Position numbers and translations under genes: made by a program. Source: Muribaculaceae bacterium (GTDB taxonomy: Bacteria; Bacteroidota; Bacteroidia; Bacteroidales; Muribaculaceae). From it: a DNA stretch of 14,131 nt. How positions within the stretch are numbered: the stretch's first letter is position 1; the number at the start of each line of letters is the position of its first letter. Where the stretch lies: NCBI GenBank assembly GCA_016287065.1, contig JAEEVB010000034.1, positions 1 to 14,131 of the forward strand, given 5' to 3'. Positions 8,589 to 14,131 of this stretch are shown here, one piece after another. The notes below the pieces were generated by a model. That model did no database searches and was not told the origin of the DNA. It saw only the letters and a list, made by a program, of their open reading frames with translations.

Positions 8589-9932
8589 ATGGTGCAAAAA
8601 GAGCAAGGCGACATAACGACGCAATTCTGGCGGTTTCTGTGGTCATCCATCCTCATAGCCCTTTCGGGGTGCTTGGGTAATGTGGTCGACGCCATCATCG
8701 TGGGTAACCTTATTGGCGAAGACGGCGTGAGTGCCATCAACCTGTCGCGTCCGGTGGTGCAGTTCATGTTCACCCTCTCGATGCTTGTGGCTACGGGAGC
8801 GAGTATGCTCGTGGGCATGCACATAGGCAAGAAAGACCAAGGCCGCACCCGCTACATCTACACCCAGTCGCTGATTGGCAGCCTTGCCATAGGACTGGTG
8901 CTGTCGGCCGTTGCCCTGCTGTGGCCTGCCGAGGCGGCCTCGTTGCTGTGCAAGAACGAGCACCTGCTGCAACCCACGCGCGAATACTTGAATGTGATGT
9001 TGCTGGGTGCACCCGCTTATATGCTCATGTGGGCACTCTCGTCGATGGTGGGAGTGGATGGCAGTCCGCGTCTGGTGTCGGTGGCGATTCTCATCGACAA
9101 TGCTGTGAACCTCTCGCTCGACATCGTGTTCATTAAGTTCTGCGGATGGGGCATTGCCGGTTCATCGACAGCAACGGTAGTGGGTCACCTTGTTGGCATC
9201 GCCATCATGATGTGGCATTTCCGCTACAGCAACTGCAACCTGAAATTGTCGCTGAAACATGAAGACTCTTGGGCAAAATCGTGGGGCAGAATCCTTTCGC
9301 AAGGAGCACCGCTGGCTCTGGCCTCGGTATGTCTCACGCTGTTGTTGCTCTGTGCCAACTCCATCGTGTTGTCGCACACAGGACGCGCGGGTATCTTTGT
9401 TTTTGCCCTGTGCATGAACTTGTTGCAAATCTACAACCTGTTCCTTGCCGGTACTTGCCGCACGCTTCAGTCGCTTGGCTCCATTCAGGTGGGCAAGGGC
9501 GATGCTCCAAGTCTGCGGTTGGTGATTGACAAGTGTCTGCGCTTCATTACCATAGCCATGGTTATCACCTGCGTTTTCGTGTGGATTTGGCCGCAAGGCA
9601 TTGCTGAACTCTTTGGCTGTGACAATCCCACCATGCTTGCACAGAGCAACCATGCGCTGCGCGTCTTTGCCTTGAGTTTCATCCCCTTCTGCTACATTTA
9701 TGTGCTCATGATCATCTACAAGCTCTACAGCTATCATAAGATGGCGCTGTTCATCTCGCTGGCCTTGTCGCTCACGGTGATTCCTGTGCTATGGGCCATA
9801 TCGCAATGGGCGCCCAAAGCCATCTGGTACAGTTATCTCGTTGCCTATGTGATCGAGGCCATAGTCATCTACATCCTGCACAAGTCGGCGCATATCCAGT
9901 TCAAGATCAAGCCGTCGAATGACGCGGATTGA
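8589..9932 (+). CDS. MATE-family multidrug/metabolite efflux transporter
   Basis: A 447-residue inner-membrane protein with about 12 hydrophobic segments, a usual length for the MATE (NorM/DinF-like) family. These transporters export small molecules by sodium or proton antiport. Family features visible are the N-terminal stretch with NVVDAIIVGNLIG (first helix region), a following TGASMLVGMHIGKK segment matching the helix 2 to loop region of MATE proteins, and a similar second half beginning near WGRILSQGAPLAL (about residue 233). It starts 5 bp after the ligase stop, and translation is likely coupled. Next to a peptide synthetase, the likely job is export of, or self-protection against, the peptide product, which is inferred from position. 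The gene converges on the GntP permease with only 33 bp between their stop codons, and no convincing stem-loop terminator was found there. Confidence 0.9.
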   Translation: MVQKEQGDITTQFWRFLWSSILIALSGCLGNVVDAIIVGNLIGEDGVSAINLSRPVVQFMFTLSMLVATGASMLVGMHIGKKDQGRTRYIYTQSLIGSLAIGLVLSAVALLWPAEAASLLCKNEHLLQPTREYLNVMLLGAPAYMLMWALSSMVGVDGSPRLVSVAILIDNAVNLSLDIVFIKFCGWGIAGSSTATVVGHLVGIAIMMWHFRYSNCNLKLSLKHEDSWAKSWGRILSQGAPLALASVCLTLLLLCANSIVLSHTGRAGIFVFALCMNLLQIYNLFLAGTCRTLQSLGSIQVGKGDAPSLRLVIDKCLRFITIAMVITCVFVWIWPQGIAELFGCDNPTMLAQSNHALRVFALSFIPFCYIYVLMIIYKLYSYHKMALFISLALSLTVIPVLWAISQWAPKAIWYSYLVAYVIEAIVIYILHKSAHIQFKIKPSNDAD

Positions 9933-9965
9933 CCCTGATTCAGACAAATAATTTCAGAAATAGAA

Positions 9966-11318
9966 TTAGAGAAAAATGGCTGCTGCCAGCGCAATGAGGG
10001 CGATGGCGGTGAGGCCCATGATTAGCGTCATGAGCGTCATTGAGCGATAGCCGTCACGCGCCTTGATGCCGCCAAAGCCAGTGACTACCCAGAAATAGCT
10101 GTCGTTAGCATGCGAAACCGTCATGGCACCGGCGCCAATTGCCATCACCACAAGGGCGGCGGCAAGAGGGTTGGTAAAGCCTAAGGCGCTCATCATCGAG
10201 CCTGAGTCACTGAACATGCCCATCATGCTTGCTGTGGTGGTGATTGCCACCGTCGACGAGCCTTGCGCCGACTTCAAGATGGCCGCTATGATAAAGGGAA
10301 AGAGCACGCCCAGGGTCTTGAGCGAGTCGCCGAAATTCTTGATGATATCAACGAATCCACTTTCCACAATCACATTGCCCAGCACGCTGCCGGCAGCAGT
10401 GATGAAGATGATGGGCCCTGCTGTCATCAGGGCCTTCTGGGTGATGTCGTAGAACTTGCCGGTCATCTTCTGCTTCATCAGCAAAGGAATGCAACATAGC
10501 AGTGCTATCATCAGGGCGATGGTGGGTTTGCCCAGGAAGGTGAAGGCGTCTGATAGGGTAGGCGGCAGGCTCACGAGCGACGCCACGCTGCCCAGTGCCA
10601 TGAGCACAATGGGAACCACAATGGGCAGGAACGACATGGCAGCATTGCAGCGGGTTTCTTTCTCAGTATCGGTGATTTCGCTCAGGGGCTCAGTGGTGGT
10701 GATGCGCTTGCCCACCCACCCAGCAAAAAAGTAGGCGGGAACGAGCGACAGCAGCGAGATGACTGCACCCACCCCGATGATTAGCAACAGGTTGTTTTCC
10801 AACCCCATCATGCCTGCCGCAGCTATGGGTCCCGGAGTGGGAGGGATGAACACATGCGAGGCAAACAGGCCGGCAGCCAGTGCCAGCATGAGTGCAGCGG
10901 GCGATGCGCCCGACCGCCTTGCCAGCGACTTGCCGATGGGGCTCACGAGCACAAAACCGCTGTCGCAGAACACGGGTATCGACACAATCCACCCGATAAG
11001 CATCATGGCAAGCCGCGGATGCCGTTTGCCCACCACGCGCTCCACGGCACGCGCCAGTGCCACAGCACCGCCGGTGCGCTCCAGGATGTTGCCGATGAGG
11101 GTGCCGAAGATGATTACAAGGCCAATGCCTGTGAAAATCGACGAGAAGCCTTTGCCCAGCACATCGGGAATCTGCACCAAGGGGATGCCCAGCAAGATTG
11201 CCAGGAGCAGGGCAGTGCCCAGTATCGACAAGAAGGGGTGAATCTTGAACCGCGCTATTGCTACAATCATGAGGGCAATAGCCGCGCCAAATAGTAGTAT
11301 TGTGCCAATCGCTGTCAT
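9966..11318 (-). CDS. GntP-family proton-coupled permease (gluconate/hydroxyacid type)
   Basis: A 450-residue, very hydrophobic protein of the GntP family (gluconate:H+ symporter, also D-serine and 3-hydroxybutyrate/other hydroxyacid transporters). Diagnostic stretches are visible: IVSIPVFCDSGFVLVSP near residue 110-126, HVFIPPTPGP near 153-162, KSAQGSSTVAITT in the second half, and SHANDSYFW near the C-terminus. About 12-14 membrane segments are expected. Length and start fit the family. It is transcribed away from the lysine fermentation operon, from a promoter that shares an 11-base core with that operon's promoter. Its substrate cannot be read from sequence. Given the neighbours, an organic acid related to acetoacetate or hydroxybutyrate is possible, but plain gluconate uptake is equally open. 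Confidence 0.9.
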   Translation of the reverse strand: MTAIGTILLFGAAIALMIVAIARFKIHPFLSILGTALLLAILLGIPLVQIPDVLGKGFSSIFTGIGLVIIFGTLIGNILERTGGAVALARAVERVVGKRHPRLAMMLIGWIVSIPVFCDSGFVLVSPIGKSLARRSGASPAALMLALAAGLFASHVFIPPTPGPIAAAGMMGLENNLLLIIGVGAVISLLSLVPAYFFAGWVGKRITTTEPLSEITDTEKETRCNAAMSFLPIVVPIVLMALGSVASLVSLPPTLSDAFTFLGKPTIALMIALLCCIPLLMKQKMTGKFYDITQKALMTAGPIIFITAAGSVLGNVIVESGFVDIIKNFGDSLKTLGVLFPFIIAAILKSAQGSSTVAITTTASMMGMFSDSGSMMSALGFTNPLAAALVVMAIGAGAMTVSHANDSYFWVVTGFGGIKARDGYRSMTLMTLIMGLTAIALIALAAAIFL

Positions 11319-11384
11319 AGTTTTTATGATTGTATGGGGTTAGATGGCTGTTGAAGTCTGTAGCACGGTTGTCGTCGTGCACTG

Positions 11385-11392
11385 CAAAGATA
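11385..11392 (-). promoter_or_regulatory. Bacteroidetes -7 promoter box for the GntP permease
   Basis: Read on the minus strand this is TATCTTTG, a full match to the Bacteroidetes -7 consensus TAnnTTTG, followed by CAG. Transcription would begin near 11378, leaving a leader of about 60 bases before the permease start codon. No clear TTTG -33 element is seen upstream, which is common for this phylum. Confidence 0.6.
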
Positions 11393-11465
11393 CAAAAAAG
11401 CATTGAATTATTATCTACTAATAAAAAAAGGGTAGGGAAAGGGTGGTTTTCTCATTATTTTTCAT

Positions 11466-11473
11466 TATCTTTG
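11466..11473 (+). promoter_or_regulatory. Bacteroidetes -7 promoter box for the lysine fermentation operon
   Basis: TATCTTTG matches TAnnTTTG exactly and is followed by CAG, as in the opposite-facing promoter at 11385-11392. Transcription would start near 11480, giving a leader of about 38 bases, too short for a known lysine or cobalamin riboswitch. The stretch upstream is G-rich (11430-11446), then T-rich. A TTTT at 11447-11450 is the nearest thing to a -33 element and is not convincing. Confidence 0.65.
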
Positions 11474-11517
11474 CAGATTAAAGAAATTAACTAATATATT
11501 CCAAAACATAAACACTT

Positions 11518-12168
11518 ATGAATAAACTCATAACTTTGGAACAGGCCGTCGAGAAAGTACATGATGGCATGACAATCATGTTCGGCGGATTCCTGGGTGT
11601 GGGCAGTGCCACACAAATTATCGACGCTATCGTAGAGAAGGGCGTCAAGGACTTAACCATCATTGCCAACGACACCGCCTACGACGAGGTGGCTCACGGC
11701 AAGTTAGTGACTAACCACCAGGTGAAGAAAGCCATTGTTTCGCACACCGGTACCAACAAGCAGACCGCCTTGCAGAAGAACGAGGGTACGCTCATCGTGG
11801 AGTATGTGCCTCAGGGAACTCTTGCCGAGCGCATCCGTGCGGCAGGTGCAGGTCTGGGCGGCGTGCTCACCCCCACCGGCATGGGCACCATCATGACCGA
11901 CGGCAAGCAAGTGGTGAATGTTGACGGCAAGGACTTCTTGCTCGAGAAACCGCTCAAGGCCGACATCGCCTTCCTGCGTGCCAACATCGTTGACGAATTT
12001 GGCAACATGGTGTTCCTGGGAACCACCAACAACTTCAATCCGCTCATGGCTACCGCTGCCGACTATGTGGTGGTAGAGGCCGAGAAACTGGTGAAAGTGG
12101 GCGAAATCAAACCCGAGTGCGTGCATGCCTCTGGCATTTACGTTGATGGCATCTATGTTGAAAAATAA
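11518..12168 (+). CDS. atoD: Acetate/butyrate-acetoacetate CoA-transferase, alpha subunit
   Basis: A 216-residue type I CoA-transferase alpha subunit (AtoD/CtfA/ScoA family). In lysine fermenters the enzyme moves CoA from butyryl-CoA (or acetyl-CoA) to acetoacetate, giving acetoacetyl-CoA and free butyrate. Seen: the N-terminal MTIMFGGFLGVGSA glycine-rich motif, and GLGGVLTPTGMGT near residue 112-124, matching the family GxGGxxTPTGxGT. The length is normal for a separate alpha subunit. The catalytic glutamate of this enzyme class is on the beta subunit, so this protein alone should be inactive. No beta-subunit gene follows; the next gene is kal, 12 bp on. The partner is probably further down the operon, beyond the window. 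The gene symbol is by family, and ctfA would be an equal choice. Confidence 0.9.
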   Translation: MNKLITLEQAVEKVHDGMTIMFGGFLGVGSATQIIDAIVEKGVKDLTIIANDTAYDEVAHGKLVTNHQVKKAIVSHTGTNKQTALQKNEGTLIVEYVPQGTLAERIRAAGAGLGGVLTPTGMGTIMTDGKQVVNVDGKDFLLEKPLKADIAFLRANIVDEFGNMVFLGTTNNFNPLMATAADYVVVEAEKLVKVGEIKPECVHASGIYVDGIYVEK

Positions 12169-12180
12169 TTTTAATTAACC

Positions 12181-12567
12181 ATGGAATACAGAACAAAAAT
12201 CAGACTGCGCATGAGCGCAAAGGACGCCCACTATGGCGGCAATCTCGTGGATGGTGCTCACATGGTTCACCTGTTTGGTGATGTGGCTACCGAACTTCTC
12301 ATTATGCGTGACGGCGACGAAGGCCTCTTCCGCGCCTACGACAGCGTCGACTTCCTGGCACCCGTGTATGCGGGCGACTATATCGAAGCCGAGGGCTGGA
12401 TCGACAAGGAAGGTAACACTTCGCGTCACATGCAGTTTGAGGCCCGCAAGGTGGCGGTTTCTCGCCCCGACATCTCTCCGTCGGCTGCCGACATCCTCGA
12501 TGAGCCCATCGTGGTGTGCCGTGCTTCCGGCACTTGTGTAACCCCCAAAGATTGCCAAAGAAAATAA
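12181..12567 (+). CDS. kal: 3-aminobutyryl-CoA ammonia-lyase
   Basis: A 128-residue hotdog-fold enzyme that removes ammonia from L-3-aminobutyryl-CoA to give crotonyl-CoA, a late step of lysine fermentation in the cytoplasm. The N-terminal stretch RMSAKDAHYGGNLVDGA (residues 10-26) followed by LFGDVATEL is the signature of this family, and the length is typical. It begins 12 bp after the CoA-transferase alpha subunit and ends 6 bp before kce, so the genes are clearly co-transcribed. The identification rests on both the motif and the pathway context. A generic hotdog thioesterase is much less likely because kce, which makes the substrate, is next door. Confidence 0.9.
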   Translation: MEYRTKIRLRMSAKDAHYGGNLVDGAHMVHLFGDVATELLIMRDGDEGLFRAYDSVDFLAPVYAGDYIEAEGWIDKEGNTSRHMQFEARKVAVSRPDISPSAADILDEPIVVCRASGTCVTPKDCQRK

Positions 12568-12573
12568 TTCACT

Positions 12574-13407
12574 ATGGACAAACTTATTATCACAGCCGCC
12601 ATTTGCGGCGCCGAAGTAACCAAGGAACAGAACCCTAACGTACCCTATACCGTCGAAGAGATTGTGCGCGAAGCCAAGTCGGCAGTCGATGCCGGTGCCG
12701 CCATCGTGCACCTGCATGTGCGCTGGGACGACGGCACTCCCACTCAGGACCGTGCCCGTTTCCAGGAGTGTGAAGAGGCCATCCTCAAGGTGTGCCCCGA
12801 TGTGATTCTCATCCCCTCGACCGGCGGTGCCGTGGGCATGACGCCCGACGAACGCCTGCAGTCGACCGACACCACTCCGCAGCCCGAGATGGCAACACTC
12901 GATTGCGGAACCTGCAACTTTGGCGATGAAATCTTCGACAACACCATGCCCACCATGCGTGCCTTTGGCAAGCGCATGATGGAGCGCGGCATCAAGCCCG
13001 AATACGAGTGCTTCGAGATGGGTCACCTCGACACCATCTTGAACATGGCTCGCAAGGGCGAGGCTCCCGGTGCTCCCATGCAGTTCAACTTTGTGCTGGG
13101 CGTGCCCGGCTGCACTCCTGCCACTGTGGCTAACCTGTGCTGGCTCGTGAACGGCATTCCCGCCGGCTCGACCTGGACGGTGACCGGTGTGGGCCGTCAT
13201 GCCTTCCCCATGGCAGCCGCTGCCATCGCAATGGGCGGTAATGTGCGCGTGGGCTTTGAAGATAACCTCTACCTCTCGAAGGGTGTGCTCGCCAAGTCGA
13301 ACGGCGAACTCGTTGAGAAGGTGGTGCGCATTGCCAAGGAACTGGGCCGACCCATCGCTACCAGCGACGAAGCCCGCGAAATCCTGGGCCTGAAACCTCG
13401 TAAATAA
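12574..13407 (+). CDS. kce: 3-keto-5-aminohexanoate cleavage enzyme
   Basis: A 277-residue zinc-dependent enzyme (BKACE, formerly DUF849 family). It condenses 5-amino-3-oxohexanoate with acetyl-CoA and splits it into acetoacetate and L-3-aminobutyryl-CoA. The residues known from the characterised enzyme are present: Glu14, the zinc ligands His46 and His48 in IVHLHVR, Ser82 in PSTGG, and Arg225, Glu229 and Asp230 in RVGFEDNLYL (one position earlier than the published numbering as I recall it). The barrel segments are complete and the length is normal. It sits 6 bp after kal and 34 bp before kdd, so enzymes for three consecutive steps (kdd, kce, kal) are adjacent. The substrate-specific assignment to lysine fermentation rather than another beta-keto acid is supported by those neighbours. 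Confidence 0.95.
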   Translation: MDKLIITAAICGAEVTKEQNPNVPYTVEEIVREAKSAVDAGAAIVHLHVRWDDGTPTQDRARFQECEEAILKVCPDVILIPSTGGAVGMTPDERLQSTDTTPQPEMATLDCGTCNFGDEIFDNTMPTMRAFGKRMMERGIKPEYECFEMGHLDTILNMARKGEAPGAPMQFNFVLGVPGCTPATVANLCWLVNGIPAGSTWTVTGVGRHAFPMAAAAIAMGGNVRVGFEDNLYLSKGVLAKSNGELVEKVVRIAKELGRPIATSDEAREILGLKPRK

Positions 13408-13441
13408 TTTATTTAATAACTTAAAAAACTATAGAACAACT

Positions 13442-14131
13442 ATGCAAAAACATGGTAACCGTTTCGGTACTCACCGAGTAATTGAGCCCGTGGGCGTGCT
13501 GCCGCAGCCTGCTAACAAGCTCGACAACAACATGGACGAAATCTATGACAACGAGATTTTGATTGACGTGCAGACCCTCAACATCGACTCTGCTTCGTTC
13601 ACCGATATCCACAACTATGCCAAGAGCCAGGCCAAGAATCCTGACGACGAGGCCGAGGTGATGGAAGAAATCAAGAAGGAGATGTTCCTGAATGTGGAAC
13701 TCCAGGGCAAGCACCGCAATCGCCGCACCGGTTCGGGTGGTATGCTGCTGGGCACCGTTGAGAAGATTGGCGACGCTCTGAAGGGCAAGATCGACCTCAA
13801 GGAAGGCGATCGCATCGCTACGCTCGTTTCGCTGTCGCTCACCCCGCTGCGCATCGACGAAATCCTGAATATCAAGGCCGATGTTGACCAGGTCGACATC
13901 AAGGGTAAGGCTATCCTCTTCGAGAGCGGTATCTATGCCAAGATTCCCGATGACATGCCCGAGAAACTCGCTTTGAGCGCACTCGACGTGGCTGGTGCTC
14001 CCGCTCAAACCGCTAAGCTGTGCCAGTATGGCCAGAATGTGGTGGTGCTCGGTGCTGGTGGCAAGAGCGGCATGCTGTGCTGCTACGAGGCCAAGAAGCG
14101 CGTGGGTGTAACTGGTAAGGTGATTGGTCTT
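13442..14131 (+). CDS. kdd: L-erythro-3,5-diaminohexanoate dehydrogenase (3' end cut by window edge)
   Basis: The frame is open from the ATG at 13442 to the last base, with 230 residues visible. The family is about 340-350 residues long, so roughly a third is outside the window. The enzyme oxidatively deaminates L-erythro-3,5-diaminohexanoate to 5-amino-3-oxohexanoate, reducing NAD and releasing ammonia; its product is the substrate of kce. The start NRFGTHRVIEPVGVLPQPA is characteristic of the family, and VVVLGAGGKSGM (residues 201-211 region) is the nucleotide-binding loop of a Rossmann fold. It follows kce by 34 bp of AT-rich sequence with no terminator, so it is in the same operon. The lysine 2,3- and 5,6-aminomutase genes would be expected next. 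Confidence 0.93.
   Translation, partial: MQKHGNRFGTHRVIEPVGVLPQPANKLDNNMDEIYDNEILIDVQTLNIDSASFTDIHNYAKSQAKNPDDEAEVMEEIKKEMFLNVELQGKHRNRRTGSGGMLLGTVEKIGDALKGKIDLKEGDRIATLVSLSLTPLRIDEILNIKADVDQVDIKGKAILFESGIYAKIPDDMPEKLALSALDVAGAPAQTAKLCQYGQNVVVLGAGGKSGMLCCYEAKKRVGVTGKVIGL

Noticed and set aside
9933..9965. Possible terminator between the converging exporter and permease genes.
   Set aside because: Only very short complementary pieces (CTGA/TCAG) are present, without a stable stem or T-run. I could not support a terminator.
11477..11517. A lysine or cobalamin riboswitch in the leader of the fermentation operon.
   Set aside because: The leader from the predicted transcription start is only about 38 bases and contains no B12-box or lysine-riboswitch-like elements.
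12175..13200. Minus-strand open frame of 341 codons opposite kal and kce.
   Set aside because: Both plus-strand genes carry clear family motifs and catalytic residues. The antisense translation resembles no protein I recognise.

Overview
The window looks like a Bacteroidales chromosome, probably from a gut or oral relative of Porphyromonas, Odoribacter, Alistipes or Muribaculaceae. Three things suggest this: Bacteroidetes-type -7 promoter boxes (TATCTTTG), start codons without clear Shine-Dalgarno sequences, and a lysine-to-butyrate fermentation operon of the kind found in that order. The genus cannot be fixed from the sequence alone. No rRNA, tRNA, CRISPR array, insertion sequence or integrase was seen.

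Region 1 (2-9932, + strand) is a small nonribosomal peptide cluster. A two-module synthetase enters at the left edge, with probably only a few residues missing at its N-terminus, and has the order C-A-T-C-A-T-R. It ends in an NAD(P)H-dependent thioester reductase rather than a thioesterase, so the expected product is a dipeptide released as an aldehyde (or alcohol), which could cyclise to a dihydropyrazinone or pyrazinone. It is followed 47 bp later by a PaaK/F390-synthetase-like adenylate-forming ligase, then after 5 bp by a MATE-family exporter. The simplest reading is one unit: an activating enzyme, an assembly line and an export pump. This set is the most interesting content of the window.

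Region 2 (9966-11318, - strand) is a GntP-family permease. It converges on the exporter and diverges from region 3.

Region 3 (11518-14131, + strand) is the start of a lysine fermentation operon: CoA-transferase alpha subunit (atoD-like), 3-aminobutyryl-CoA ammonia-lyase (kal), 3-keto-5-aminohexanoate cleavage enzyme (kce), and L-erythro-3,5-diaminohexanoate dehydrogenase (kdd), which is cut by the right edge. Together they take a lysine-derived diaminohexanoate to acetoacetate and crotonyl-CoA, the precursors of acetate and butyrate. The lysine aminomutases and the CoA-transferase beta subunit are not in the window and probably lie downstream.

The 199-bp gap between regions 2 and 3 carries two outward-facing promoters sharing an identical 11-base core, which suggests that the permease and the fermentation operon form a divergent pair.
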